Source of the DNA: Nocardioides daedukensis
GTDB lineage: Bacteria > Actinomycetota > Actinomycetes > Propionibacteriales > Nocardioidaceae
Assembly: GCF_013408415.1 (NCBI RefSeq)
Contig: NZ_JACCAA010000001.1
Coordinates: 1,302,001 to 1,366,000 of the forward strand
Reading direction: 5' to 3'
DNA: 64,000 bases
Part shown: positions 38,477 to 47,267 of the stretch, in pieces
Numbering within the stretch: the first letter of the stretch is position 1
Layout: each line of letters starts with the position of its first letter
The notes under the pieces: generated by a model
Seen by the model: the letters and a program-made list of their open reading frames with translations, nothing else
Databases searched by the model: none
Told to the model about the DNA's origin: nothing
Translations under genes and position numbers: made by a program

Positions 38477-38905
38477 TCAACCGCCGAGGACCAGCGAGGA
38501 AGTTCCGGTCGACGAGACCCGCGAGTCGGTGACGCCCTCGACCATGATCGGCAGCTCCATCGCCGCGCTGAGTGTGACGACGACGGTGTCCCCCTCGACG
38601 GCCACGTCCCATGCCAGCGACTTGAAGTCCGCGTAGGCACCGACCTGGTTCAGGTAGTCGCCAACTGCCTGCCGGGCGGTCCGCTCGTCTAGTTCCACCC
38701 GGTCCTGGCCCAGGCCCTGGTCATAGCCCTGCTCGCCCTCGATGGTGGCGCCCGCCAAGGCTGCACCGTCGGCCAACGTGTCCAGGCTCTGTCGGTTGAG
38801 ATAGGCAGCCGAGGTGTCCACCACCACGCCCACCGCCATCAGCAGGATCAGCGCGAAGCCGACGATCAGCACCGTGACCTGACCGGCCTCCTCACCCCTG
38901 TTCAT
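38477..38905 (-). CDS. Tad-locus pilus assembly protein, TadG-like
   Basis: A 142-residue protein: short N-terminus (MNRGEEAGQVTVLIVGFALIL), one transmembrane segment (about 9-30), and an outside domain starting SAAYLNRQSLDTLADGAALAGA, the TadG/TadE-like pattern of minor pseudopilins. Its ATG overlaps the TadE gene upstream (ATGA 38902-38905). It is the last of the coupled Tad operon. Confidence 0.82.
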   Translation of the reverse strand: MNRGEEAGQVTVLIVGFALILLMAVGVVVDTSAAYLNRQSLDTLADGAALAGATIEGEQGYDQGLGQDRVELDERTARQAVGDYLNQVGAYADFKSLAWDVAVEGDTVVVTLSAAMELPIMVEGVTDSRVSSTGTSSLVLGG

Positions 38906-39363
38906 GACGCTGCCCGGTATTTCCCGTAGGGCACGCTGTGCTTCGCGTCGAGGCGGAACGACGGCGCCCCTCCACCGAGCACGTCGGGGGCCAGCGGCAG
39001 CCGGATCTGGGTCCGCACGATCACGGTGATCACCGAGCCGGGTTGATGGCAGTTGCCACGCCCGGCGGAGCAGTTGATCTCCAGGCTGAACGCGCCCGGC
39101 TCGACTCCTTGGTCGCGCAGGCTGACCTCGGCCGCCAGACGGGCCTGCCGTTCCCCCGCCTCCTCGCTCTCCGCGATCGAGAACGCGCGTCCGGCCGCGC
39201 GGCTGGCGGCACTCGTGCCGAATGCAGCGCTCTGGACGGTGAAGACGGAGATCAGCACATAGACCAGCGGGACCATCAAGAGGATCGAGAGCCAGGTGAC
39301 CTCGACCAGGGCGCTGCCGTCTTCGTCGCACTCGCGACGGTTCGAGCGGTTCAGGCGGTTCAT
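38902..39363 (-). CDS. TadE-family pseudopilin
   Basis: A 153-residue protein with the TadE pattern: DEDGSALVEVTWLSILLMVPLVY (processing-like G/S followed by E at +5) and then a globular part with two cysteines (NCSAGRGNC). Starts and stops overlap its neighbours by four bases on both sides. It is likely an assembled minor pilin of the Tad system. Confidence 0.85.
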   Translation of the reverse strand: MNRLNRSNRRECDEDGSALVEVTWLSILLMVPLVYVLISVFTVQSAAFGTSAASRAAGRAFSIAESEEAGERQARLAAEVSLRDQGVEPGAFSLEINCSAGRGNCHQPGSVITVIVRTQIRLPLAPDVLGGGAPSFRLDAKHSVPYGKYRAAS

Positions 39364-39797
39364 GGCGCGCCTGCTTCGTCGGGGTCCTGCTCCACGATCG
39401 CGTGGCCCTCGACCTCGATCCGGATCGCCGGCCCCCACAACCCCAACGGCGGAACCTCGGCGGAGACCGTCACCTCGATCATCTCGGTCCCGTCGACGAC
39501 GGTCTGGCGAGCTCCGACGTCCTTGGCGAAACGATCTGCGATCACGTTGCCGATCTGTTGGCGGGTGTACGCCGCGCCGTCCTCGGGACCCCGATCGAGC
39601 ACCGAACCGTGCCGCGCCCCCTCGGTGGCCGCAGCCGTCAGCGTGTTGCGCACGTGCAGCACGATCGCCAGCTGGAGGATCCCCAGGACCAGTGGGATCA
39701 GGACGACCAGCACCAGCACGAAGTCGACCACGGCCGACCCGCGCTCACTGCGGAGGCGTCGAGGCCTGATCTCAGCCTCCCACCGAGTTGAGCGCAT
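39360..39797 (-). CDS. TadE-family pseudopilin
   Basis: A 145-residue TadE-like protein: SERGSAVVDFVLVLVVLIPLVLGI at 17-40 is the hydrophobic helix with a D replacing the usual E, then VRNTLTAAATEGARHGS as in TadE. ATG 39797 is used; a TTG one codon earlier is possible. The 5' end overlaps the small Flp-like gene by 26 bp and the 3' end overlaps the next TadE gene by 4. Confidence 0.85.
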   Translation of the reverse strand: MRSTRWEAEIRPRRLRSERGSAVVDFVLVLVVLIPLVLGILQLAIVLHVRNTLTAAATEGARHGSVLDRGPEDGAAYTRQQIGNVIADRFAKDVGARQTVVDGTEMIEVTVSAEVPPLGLWGPAIRIEVEGHAIVEQDPDEAGAP

Positions 39798-39966
39798 CAA
39801 CCAGCATCTGTTGGAGCCTCGGGCCGGCCACGAGGGTCAAGGCGCCCACGATGCCGGCGGTCATCACCGTGATCATCACCCAACCGGGGACGTCTCCCTG
39901 CTCGTCGCGGGCGCGCACCCCGATGCCGACGTAGAGCCGCACGAACAGCTCGTTCCACTTTTCCAT
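39772..39966 (-). CDS. Small Flp-pilin-like protein of the Tad locus
   Basis: A 64-residue protein with a charged N-terminus and one hydrophobic helix: DEQGDVPGWVMITVMTAGIV at residues 21-40. Position and size match Flp major pilins, but the canonical G-x(4)-EY processing motif is not intact (G-D-V-P-G-W). It may be a divergent pilin or a pilin-like assembly factor. Confidence 0.72.
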   Translation of the reverse strand: MEKWNELFVRLYVGIGVRARDEQGDVPGWVMITVMTAGIVGALTLVAGPRLQQMLVDALNSVGG

Positions 39967-39980
39967 CCCGAGAACCTTTC

Positions 39981-40907
39981 CTATGGAGCTACAAGATTGA
40001 GGCCGATCACTCCCGGCCAGAACGCGAACACGACTGTCACCGGGAGGACCAGGAAGACCACCGGAACCATCATCAGGGTCTCCTTGCGGGCACCCGACTC
40101 GATCAACTCGCGACGCCCTGCTTCACGTACGTCGGCTGCCTGGGAGTGCAGGACATCGGCCAGGGGCGTGCCGCGTTCGATGGCGACGGCCACGCCGGAG
40201 GCGAACCGGCTCACCACCGGAAGCCCACTACGGCTCGCCAGGTCGTCGAAGGCCGCACTGACCGGCTGCCCCGTGCGGATCGCGGCCAGCACCCGCGACA
40301 GGTCCTCGCTCAGGGCGCCGCGGCTGCGGCGTACGACTCTGTCCAGCGCCGCGACCGGACTCTCCCCGGCAGCAACCGCCAGTGCCAGCAGCTCGGCCAC
40401 CGTGGGGAACTCCACCAGTACCTGTTGGTCGCGCTTGCGTGCCCGAGTGGACAGGTTGTTGTCGCACAGGATCACCCCACCGGTGAACCCGACGGCGCAC
40501 AGGAGCAGGAACGGAAGGAGCCGGCCCGGGGTCTGCCAGACCTGGAAGGCCGAGGAGGCCGCCACCAGCGTGAAGCCCGCGACTCCCCACAGCACCTGCT
40601 CGATGCGGAACTCCTGGACGCTCTTGTCGATGGCGGAACGTTCGAGGCGACGCCGCACCGACGCCGATCCGCCGAGCACGCTCTCCACACCGTCCGCCGC
40701 CCTGCGCAGCACCGGTCCGAAGACCGAGCCGACGACACCGGTGGGCTCACCCACGGATCGCCGCTCGACCGACGGCAGGTCGCGCACGTAGGGCAGCACC
40801 CGCGTGCCCAGGTCAGTGCGACGCAACGAGACAACGCGGGTGCCGAACAACAGCACCCCCAGCGCGGCGACGCCGCCCAGCAGCGCGCCCCAGATCGTCG
40901 CAGTCAT
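39981..40907 (-). CDS. tadC: Type II secretion F-domain protein TadC
   Basis: A 308-residue inner-membrane platform protein with a T2SSF domain. The cytosolic helical part LALAVAAGESPVAALDRVV sits near 172-190, and transmembrane segments are near 4-20, 108-145 and 282-305. It follows TadB and has a four-base overlap with it (ATGA 40904-40907). Confidence 0.88.
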   Translation of the reverse strand: MTATIWGALLGGVAALGVLLFGTRVVSLRRTDLGTRVLPYVRDLPSVERRSVGEPTGVVGSVFGPVLRRAADGVESVLGGSASVRRRLERSAIDKSVQEFRIEQVLWGVAGFTLVAASSAFQVWQTPGRLLPFLLLCAVGFTGGVILCDNNLSTRARKRDQQVLVEFPTVAELLALAVAAGESPVAALDRVVRRSRGALSEDLSRVLAAIRTGQPVSAAFDDLASRSGLPVVSRFASGVAVAIERGTPLADVLHSQAADVREAGRRELIESGARKETLMMVPVVFLVLPVTVVFAFWPGVIGLNLVAP

Positions 40908-41758
40908 TCGAGGATCCGCCGTTCAAGCGGCAACCGGCCGATGCGCATCATCAGCCAATAGGCGAACACACAGCAGAAGGCGCCGATCGCCAGGACCAGC
41001 ATGCCGACGGGCGAGCGATAGCGCTGGATCACCTCCGGCTGGAAGCACAGGATCAGCAGCACCAGCCATGGTGCGGCGACGGCGAGCTTGGCGCCGTTGA
41101 CCGTCCACGCCTGGCGGGCCTCGAGCTCGGAGCGCGTGCGGGCATCGTCGCGCAGGTGACCCGACAGGCTGCGCAACAGGCGACCGAGCTCACCACCGCC
41201 GACCTCACGGGCGATGCGCAGCGCCTCGACCACGCGATCCCCCACCGGGTCGGCAAGCTCGGCCTTGAGCCGTTCGAGGGACTCGCCGAACCGTCCGGTC
41301 ACCTGGTAGTCGAGGGCGAAGCGAGCAAAGGCGGGCTGCAGCGCCTCGGGACCGCGCGAGCCGAGCTGGGCCAACGCCTCGGGGAGCGACATGCCCGCCC
41401 GGACCGCGGAGGCAAGGTGATCGACCGCCTCCGGCCACACCTCGGCGAACTCCTTGCGGCGCTTGCGCGCTCGACCCCGCACCACCGCAATGGGCAGATA
41501 GGCCGACATCACGCCGAAGACCAGTGCCACCGGGAAGGTGCGCGAGATGACCTGCACGAAGAGGAGTCCGGCGATCCCCATAACCACACAGAGAAAGACG
41601 AGGCTGCGGCTGGTCACCGATGACATGCCAGCGCTGATCAACCACTGATCGATGCGTGCCGGCCCTTTCGTCGTGCGCACCGTGGTCCGCGGAATGGTGA
41701 ACGCCGCCCAGACCAGGGCCAGGCCCAGTCCGAGCACGAGACCGATCAACGCACCCAT
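40904..41758 (-). CDS. tadB: Type II secretion F-domain protein TadB
   Basis: A 284-residue membrane protein with T2SSF domain: N-terminal segments (about 2-20 and 55-93), the helical domain VDHLASAVRAGMSLPEALAQL near 110-130, and C-terminal segments. It pairs with TadC as the pilus platform. It lies between the ATPase gene and tadC in a tight operon. Confidence 0.9.
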   Translation of the reverse strand: MGALIGLVLGLGLALVWAAFTIPRTTVRTTKGPARIDQWLISAGMSSVTSRSLVFLCVVMGIAGLLFVQVISRTFPVALVFGVMSAYLPIAVVRGRARKRRKEFAEVWPEAVDHLASAVRAGMSLPEALAQLGSRGPEALQPAFARFALDYQVTGRFGESLERLKAELADPVGDRVVEALRIAREVGGGELGRLLRSLSGHLRDDARTRSELEARQAWTVNGAKLAVAAPWLVLLILCFQPEVIQRYRSPVGMLVLAIGAFCCVFAYWLMMRIGRLPLERRILE

Positions 41759-41761
41759 CGC

Positions 41762-43012
41762 TCAACCCGCCCGCACCAACTGGTGCACGTCGATGCCCAT
41801 CCGCTCGAAGGCCTCGACTCGTGGCGGCATCCCGCCGCGCGAACGCAGGGTCTGACCATCGCGGACGAAGATCTGCTCGGCTTCGATGATGCCGTTCTCC
41901 ACCCGGCCGGGCACCGAGACGATCTCGTTGACGTGCCGGTTGCCCTGGGCGTCGAGGCCGAGGTGAACCACGATGTCCAGGCTTGAGGCCACGGTCGGCA
42001 GGACGAAGCCTGCTGAGATGTTCTCACCGGCCAGGAGCGGCAGCGTGCAGACCTTCATCAGCGCCTCACGCGCGCTGTTCGCGTGGATGGTGCACATCCC
42101 CGGCAGACCAGCGTTGAGCGCGAGCAACAGGTCAAGGCACTCCTCGGCGCGGACCTCGCCCACGATAATCCGACTCGGGCGCATCCGAAGGCTCTCCTTG
42201 ACCAGGTCGCGGAGCCGCACCTCGCCGGTGCCCTCGAGCCCGGCCTGCCTGGTCTGGAGGGGAACCCAGTCGGGATGCTGGAAGCGCAGCTCGAAGACCT
42301 CCTCCACCGAGATCACCCGGTCTCCACCGGGGATCGCCGAGGCGAGACAGTTCAGCAGCGTGGTCTTGCCGGCCTGCGTGCCGCCGGCGACGAGGATGTT
42401 CAGGCCCGCGCGCACGCAGGCCTCAAGGAACCCTGCTGCCTGCGGGGTGAGCGAGCCGAGCTCAACGAGGTCGTGCAGGCGACTCGCCCGCATCGTGAAC
42501 TTGCGGATGTTGATGGCGGTGAAGCCGCGCGAGACGCCCTCGAGGACCACGTGCAGCCGGTGTCCCTCGGGGAGCATCGCGTCGACGAACGGTGTGGAGA
42601 TGTCGAGTCGACGTCCACTGGACTTGAGCATCCGCTCGACCAGCTCGGTCACCTCGGCCGCGCTGAGCACCGTGTTGGTGAGCTCGTGGCGACCTCGTCG
42701 CGCGATGAAGACCTGGCTCGGATCGTTGATCCAGACCTCCTCGACGCTCGGGTCGTCGAGATAGGGCTGCAGCGGACCGAACCCGGAGACCCGGGCCACG
42801 ATCTCGCCGACGATTGCCTGCGGGTCCGGCACCGGCGCGACCTGGCCGGTGAGACTGAGCTCGTCGTGCGCCCGGACCACGTCCTCGGCGATCCGACGCA
42901 CCACCAGCGCCTCCGCCTGCGGGTCGACGCCATCGCGGCGGACCACCTCGCGCACGCGCGCGTCGAGCGTCTGCACCAGTGAGGCGTGCGCGTCGGCGTA
43001 CGTCGATGTCAT
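41762..43012 (-). CDS. tadA: Tad pilus secretion ATPase TadA/CpaF
   Basis: A 416-residue hexameric ATPase of the type II/IV family. The N-terminal domain has VEEVWINDPSQVFIARRG near 90-107; Walker A is GGTQAGKTT at 210-218; the Asp box and Walker B lie in MRPSRIIVGEVRAEECLDLL near 285-304. ATG 43012 is set by the family start; no RBS is obvious. No TadZ/CpaE or CpaB gene adjoins upstream, so the operon begins directly with the ATPase. Confidence 0.93.
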   Translation of the reverse strand: MTSTYADAHASLVQTLDARVREVVRRDGVDPQAEALVVRRIAEDVVRAHDELSLTGQVAPVPDPQAIVGEIVARVSGFGPLQPYLDDPSVEEVWINDPSQVFIARRGRHELTNTVLSAAEVTELVERMLKSSGRRLDISTPFVDAMLPEGHRLHVVLEGVSRGFTAINIRKFTMRASRLHDLVELGSLTPQAAGFLEACVRAGLNILVAGGTQAGKTTLLNCLASAIPGGDRVISVEEVFELRFQHPDWVPLQTRQAGLEGTGEVRLRDLVKESLRMRPSRIIVGEVRAEECLDLLLALNAGLPGMCTIHANSAREALMKVCTLPLLAGENISAGFVLPTVASSLDIVVHLGLDAQGNRHVNEIVSVPGRVENGIIEAEQIFVRDGQTLRSRGGMPPRVEAFERMGIDVHQLVRAG

Positions 43013-43088
43013 GCCGGTCCCCGTCCCGAGATGAAGGTTCCTGTGCGGCAGTATGCGTGACGCGTGCCCGCCTTGGGAATGCCCCGGG

Positions 43089-43976
43089 TCAGGAGTTGTG
43101 GACAACCTGGGACTGGTGTGGCACGGGGCAACCACCGGGGAAGGTGCCGAGCTCCTCGAGCTTGAATCCGTCCGGGTAGGAACGGATCCACGGCAGGTCC
43201 TCGATGACCTTGGGCCGGCGTCGCGCCGGGAAGGCACGGAGCAGGGCGCCGCGGGCCTTGAGCGCGGCACGCGAGGCGCGCTCGACGGACGGTCGCGGAG
43301 CCGCATAGCCCAAGGCCTCGCGCAACGGCTGGTCCATCAGCGCGCGGCTGAACACCTCGACCGCACGGCTGGCCGCGCGGGGGTGGAAGGTGAGCATCAG
43401 CTCGAGCGTGGAGTCGGCGACCCGGCGCCCGCCGGGATCGAAGCCGAAGTGCTCCTGCTCGTAGGTGTCCATCAGCTTCTCGAAGCCCTCATAGGTCTCC
43501 GGCACGTCGCTGATGTTCATGTGCTTGGCCAGGATCCGGTAGTAGGCCACCGAGGCCGTGACCTCGTGATAGCTCATCGGACGCTTGCCATAGTCGTCGA
43601 GCCAGCGCTTCGGGACCACCACGAACGTGCTGAGCACATAGAGCATCTCGTGGTTGGGGATGTCGTAGGAGCGGTGCATCTGGTTGATCCGCCGGATCGC
43701 CGCCCTCGCCTCGGGGTGGTCGAACCCGTGGCGCGCCGGGGGCTCGAGCAGCAGCGCGGTGTCGTCGTAGCGCTTCTGGACGTTGCCGGTGAACTCACCG
43801 GTCTCGTCGAGCAGTCGTCCGATGCCGGGCACCGCATAGGTGCGGAAGAGGGCGAAGCTGAGTGCCTGGTTCATGTCCCAGGGGAACTCGTGCATCAGCA
43901 GGGTGCGATAGATCTCGACGCAGTCCTCGATCGGGTCGAGGGACTCATTGCGGAGCTTCCAGTGGGCACGCTTCAT
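43089..43976 (-). CDS. Oxygenase MpaB family protein (DUF2236)
   Basis: A 295-residue protein of the MpaB/latex-clearing-protein group (DUF2236): the N-terminal ALFRTYAVPGIGRLLDETGEF, YDIPNHEMLYVLSTFVVVPKRW near 118-140, and FHPRAASRAVEVFSRALM near 217. Members that are characterised bind haem b, with a conserved His/Arg pair. Substrate unknown. A palindrome 11 bp upstream of the ATG resembles the P450-locus operator. Confidence 0.85.
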   Translation of the reverse strand: MKRAHWKLRNESLDPIEDCVEIYRTLLMHEFPWDMNQALSFALFRTYAVPGIGRLLDETGEFTGNVQKRYDDTALLLEPPARHGFDHPEARAAIRRINQMHRSYDIPNHEMLYVLSTFVVVPKRWLDDYGKRPMSYHEVTASVAYYRILAKHMNISDVPETYEGFEKLMDTYEQEHFGFDPGGRRVADSTLELMLTFHPRAASRAVEVFSRALMDQPLREALGYAAPRPSVERASRAALKARGALLRAFPARRRPKVIEDLPWIRSYPDGFKLEELGTFPGGCPVPHQSQVVHNS

Positions 43977-43986
43977 GAGGCCATCA

Positions 43987-44003
43987 TGACAGCAAAACTG
44001 TCA
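43987..44003. promoter_or_regulatory. TetR-type operator upstream of the MpaB-type gene
   Basis: TGACAG-caaaa-CTGTCA is a perfect 6-bp inverted repeat with a 5-bp centre; a third half-site, TGTCA, is at 44013-44017. It is almost the same half-site as at 13817-13836, so one TetR protein could control both loci. Confidence 0.55.
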
Positions 44004-44116
44004 CTATGGGAGTGTCAGGATGAACTATCTGCCGCCCGGCAATGCCCACGCCACAAGGCGATTGCCGCTAAGGCGACTTTGACGGGGCGAAATCGACGGG
44101 CGACGCAGTCGGGCGC

Positions 44117-44347
44117 TCAGTCGCGGTTCTCGTCCTGTGCCCGACGGGCGGCATCGCGGATCTCGAAGAGCTCGGAGGCCAAGCCGCCGAGGGTGCGCGC
44201 CACGTCCCGGACCGCACCGGTGACAGCGCCACCGACCTGGCCGACCGCGTTCACGGTGGCCTCGAACGAGTCCTGGATGGCGTCCTTGCGGATCTCGTTG
44301 CGGCTGATCTGCTCGGGGCCGCGGGGTTCTCTGCTGTCTGGCGTCAT
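44117..44347 (-). CDS. Small hypothetical protein
   Basis: A 76-residue protein, not recognised. Charged ends flank a Gly/Val/Ala helix (FEATVNAVGQVGGAVTGAVRDVARTLGGLASELFEI, about residues 29-64) that could be amphipathic. Start ATG 44347 follows GGAGGC. It stands alone between the MpaB-type gene and the desaturase operon. Confidence 0.6.
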   Translation of the reverse strand: MTPDSREPRGPEQISRNEIRKDAIQDSFEATVNAVGQVGGAVTGAVRDVARTLGGLASELFEIRDAARRAQDENRD

Positions 44348-44424
44348 GGTGCCTCCAGTGTCGATCAAGTCGGGTGATGCCCACAAGAGATGTCCCTCAC
44401 GCGAGCGCACGCACCAGGAAATGA

Positions 44425-44456
44425 GCGCTACCCGCCGTGGTTCCGGCGGGTAGCGC
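44425..44456 (-). terminator. Terminator of the desaturase operon
   Basis: GCGCTACCCGCC ... GGCGGGTAGCGC is a perfect 12-bp stem with an 8-base loop, 18 bp beyond the stop of the cyclic-nucleotide-binding protein gene on the minus strand. Confidence 0.85.
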
Positions 44457-44473
44457 ACATCAGATGCGGTGGA

Positions 44474-44845
44474 TCAGGCGGGAGTGAGGCGTTCCTGCGC
44501 GGTGGCGGTGAGCACCTCGTGCAGCGCGGGGATCCGCTCGCACATCTCGGTGACCGCCTCGGCCGTGAAGTGGATGACCTCGAGCGGTGTGGCGGCGACG
44601 ACCGTCGCCGTACGCAGCTTCTGGTTGACGACCGCCATCTCGCCGACCACCTCACCGGGACCGAGGCGGGCGACCTCGACGTTGTTGCGTCGGATGGCCA
44701 CCTCGCCGGCGACGATCAGGTAGGCCTTGTCGGCCGGGGTCCGCTCCCACATCAGGGACCAGCCCTGGGGGACGGTGACCCGGGTGCCGTGGGCGTGGAG
44801 GAGCTCCAGCTCCTTGTGGGTCAGCTTGTCTGCAATGTGTGTCAT
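44474..44845 (-). CDS. Stand-alone cyclic-nucleotide-binding domain protein
   Basis: A 123-residue protein that is only a cNMP-binding domain. The phosphate-binding cassette reads GEVVGEMAVVNQKLRTATVVA near 64-84, keeping the Glu and Arg that contact cAMP. There is no DNA-binding or enzymatic domain. It is the third gene after the ferredoxin reductase and desaturase (23 bp after the latter), so it may sense cAMP to tune the desaturase, for which I know no example; this is inference. Confidence 0.85.
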   Translation of the reverse strand: MTHIADKLTHKELELLHAHGTRVTVPQGWSLMWERTPADKAYLIVAGEVAIRRNNVEVARLGPGEVVGEMAVVNQKLRTATVVAATPLEVIHFTAEAVTEMCERIPALHEVLTATAQERLTPA

Positions 44846-44868
44846 GTGTTTCTCCTGCAATGAAGGGT

Positions 44869-45975
44869 TCAGGCTGCCGAGACGCGCGGGTCGGCGTCCT
44901 CTACGAGTGAGAGGTCGGGCTGCTTCCGCTTGGGCGGAAGGGCCATCTTGAAGATCTTCTTCGCGACGCTGCCGAGCTGCCGGTGCAGCGGGCCGGTGTT
45001 GTAGGCCAAGCCGTAGCGCTCGCAGATCTCGCGCACCTCTTCGGCGATCTGCGGATAGCGACGCGCCGGCAGGTCCGGGAACAGGTGGTGCTCGATCTGG
45101 TGGGACAGGTTGCCGCTCATCAGGTGCAGCAGCTTGCTGCCGCTGATGTTGGCCGAGCCGAGCAGCTGGCGGTAGTACCACAGCCCCTTGGTCTCGTTCT
45201 CGGTCTCCTCCTGGGTGAAGGTGGCGACACCGGCCGGGAAGTGGCCGCAGAAGATGATGTTGAACGCCCAGATGTTGCGGATCAGGTTGGCGGTCGCGTT
45301 GCCGACGATCGTGGGCACGAACAGCGGTCCGGTCAGCGCCGGGAACAGGACGTAGTCCTTGAGCGCCTGGTTGCGCATCTTCTTCATCAGGCCGGGATAG
45401 AGCGGCTTGTTGTCGGCCAGCGAGCGCTTGCCCGAGACGATGTTCTCGACCTCGAGGTCGTGCAGGGCCACGCCCCACTCGAAGAAGACCATCAGCAGGA
45501 ACGCATAGACCGGGTTGCCCAGGTAGTAGGGGTTCCACTTCTGGTCCTCGTCCATCCGCAGGATGCCGTAACCGATGTCGCGGTCCTTGCCGAGGATGTT
45601 GGTGAAGGTGTGGTGGATGTAGTTGTGGGAGTACTTCCACTGGTCGCTCGGGCAGACGTTGTCCCACTCATACATCCGCGAGTTGAGGCCCGGGTCGCCC
45701 ATCCAGTCGTATTGCCCGTGCATGACGTTGTGGCCGATCTCCATGTTGTCGATGATCTTGGAGATGGACAGCGACGCGACGGCGAGCGGCCAGGCCGGCG
45801 GCAGGTAGAACAGCGCGCGGCCGGCGATCTCGAAGCCGCGCTGGGCCTTGAGCACGTTGCGGATGTAGGTCGCGTCCTCCTCGCCGAGCTCGGAGATGAC
45901 CCGCTGGCGGATCGCGTCCATCTCCTCGCCGAACTTCTCCAGCTCTTCGGGGCTGAGGCTGATCTTGTCGCTCAT
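44869..45975 (-). CDS. Membrane fatty acid/acyl-CoA desaturase
   Basis: A 368-residue integral membrane diiron desaturase. The three histidine boxes are complete: GHNVMHGQYD (near 81), HNYIHHTF (near 118) and HQIEHHLFP (near 305). Hydrophobic segments lie near 55-78, 160-180 and 225-250. Gene pairing with a ferredoxin-fused reductase matches M. tuberculosis DesA3 (Rv3229c) and Rv3230c, a stearoyl-CoA delta-9 desaturase system. The regiospecificity here is inferred. Confidence 0.92.
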   Translation of the reverse strand: MSDKISLSPEELEKFGEEMDAIRQRVISELGEEDATYIRNVLKAQRGFEIAGRALFYLPPAWPLAVASLSISKIIDNMEIGHNVMHGQYDWMGDPGLNSRMYEWDNVCPSDQWKYSHNYIHHTFTNILGKDRDIGYGILRMDEDQKWNPYYLGNPVYAFLLMVFFEWGVALHDLEVENIVSGKRSLADNKPLYPGLMKKMRNQALKDYVLFPALTGPLFVPTIVGNATANLIRNIWAFNIIFCGHFPAGVATFTQEETENETKGLWYYRQLLGSANISGSKLLHLMSGNLSHQIEHHLFPDLPARRYPQIAEEVREICERYGLAYNTGPLHRQLGSVAKKIFKMALPPKRKQPDLSLVEDADPRVSAA

Positions 45976-46030
45976 GGTGTCTCCTCTGGTTGAGGTGGTC
46001 TGGGGTGTACGTCGGGTGCGCGCAGCGCTG

Positions 46031-47107
46031 CTAGAGCTCCACCGTGCAGTCGCCTTCGGGGGCCGAGACGCAGATCCTGATGTCTTCGTCCGGCAGCGAT
46101 GAGGTCTCGCCTGTGAGCACGTTGGTCACGGTGCCCTCGGTCTTGCGCGAGGTGCAGGAGAAGCAGATGCCCATCCGGCAGCCGAACTCCGGCGCCAGGC
46201 CGGCGGCCTCGGCCTGCTCGAGCAGGTTGGTCCCACTGTTCGCCGCGCTGAGCCCGGACCGGGCGAAGCTGATCTCACCCTCGGTCGAGCCGCCCGAGAC
46301 CTTCGGCGGCTTGAAGAACTCGACGCGCAGCTCCTCGGAGCCGTCGTACGCCTTCTGCACCGCGTCGATCAGCGGAGCCGGACCGCAGGCCCAGGTGGGG
46401 ACGTCGCGATAGCCGGGGACCAGGCGCTCCAGCCAGGCCGGGCTGAGGGCGGGGTCGCCGAGCTCGGGGTGGAGCAGGTGGATGTCGACGCCGTAGCCGG
46501 TGCGGGCCGCGTCAGCGAGCTCCTCGGCGAAGATCTGGTGCTCGGGCGACTGGGCGTAGTGGATGAAGGTGACCCGGCCGCGGTGCGTACGGCGCTGCAG
46601 CGTGCGCAGCATGGACATCAGCGGGGTGATCCCCGAGCCGCCGGAGATGAACACGACGTGGCCGGGCATGGTGTCGGGGAGGGTGAACTCGCCCTGCGCC
46701 TGCGAGAGGTGCACGACCTGACCGGGCTGGGCCTCTTCGACCAGGAACTTCGAGACCAGCCCGTCGGGGTTGGCGCGCAGGGTGATCGTGAACCGCTCCC
46801 CGGCGCCGGCCTCGTGGCTGGAGACCGAGAAGACCCGGGTGGTCCGGCGGGCGCCGTTGATCTCCACCCCGAGCTGCACGTGCTGGCCGGCGCGGTGGCC
46901 CTGCCAGGTGCTGGTCGGTTGCAGCGTGATGGTGGCGACCGCCGGGTGACCCTCGACGTCGACCTCGCGGTGGATCTCGACGATCCGCGCCCGGACCTCC
47001 TTGGCGGCCCACATCGGATTGACGAGCTCGAGATAGCGGTCGACTCCGTGGGGCGAGGTCAGTGCCTCCAGCGCCCGGGAGCCGAGGATGCTCTGAACGA
47101 TGCTCAT
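46031..47107 (-). CDS. Ferredoxin-NADP reductase fused to 2Fe-2S ferredoxin (desaturase electron donor)
   Basis: A 358-residue flavin reductase: FAD-binding barrel (about 45-140, with RVFSVSSHE), NAD(P) domain (FISGGSGITPLMSMLR near 152-167), and a C-terminal plant-type ferredoxin with cysteines in FGCRMGICFSC and a later ICVSAPEGDC. This architecture supplies electrons to the neighbouring desaturase. ATG 47107 follows GGAAGGAC. It is the first gene of the operon; a DesT-like operator lies upstream. Confidence 0.92.
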   Translation of the reverse strand: MSIVQSILGSRALEALTSPHGVDRYLELVNPMWAAKEVRARIVEIHREVDVEGHPAVATITLQPTSTWQGHRAGQHVQLGVEINGARRTTRVFSVSSHEAGAGERFTITLRANPDGLVSKFLVEEAQPGQVVHLSQAQGEFTLPDTMPGHVVFISGGSGITPLMSMLRTLQRRTHRGRVTFIHYAQSPEHQIFAEELADAARTGYGVDIHLLHPELGDPALSPAWLERLVPGYRDVPTWACGPAPLIDAVQKAYDGSEELRVEFFKPPKVSGGSTEGEISFARSGLSAANSGTNLLEQAEAAGLAPEFGCRMGICFSCTSRKTEGTVTNVLTGETSSLPDEDIRICVSAPEGDCTVEL

Positions 47108-47134
47108 CTGCCCGTCCTTCCGATCAACTTTTTG

Positions 47135-47152
47135 AGTGAACATGCGTACACT
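47135..47152. promoter_or_regulatory. DesT/FabR-type operator in the desaturase promoter
   Basis: AGTGAAC-atgc-GTACACT is an imperfect 7-4-7 inverted repeat with one mismatch. From memory this is the same layout as the Pseudomonas DesT site (AGTGAAC-N4-GTTnACT). GTTCACT half-sites also occur at 47225-47231 and 47248-47254 in front of the TetR gene. The overlapping GTACA-N7-TGTAC (47146-47162) is a second, FabR-like, dyad. Confidence 0.65.
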
Positions 47153-47267
47153 GAAACTGTACCGAAGGACCCGCACCCCGCGTCAAGCCATCACGCTGTG
47201 ACCCCGCCCACCCGGAGAGCACATGTTCACTCAAAGCTTGGAAGCTCGTTCACTAGACTCGACTCCC

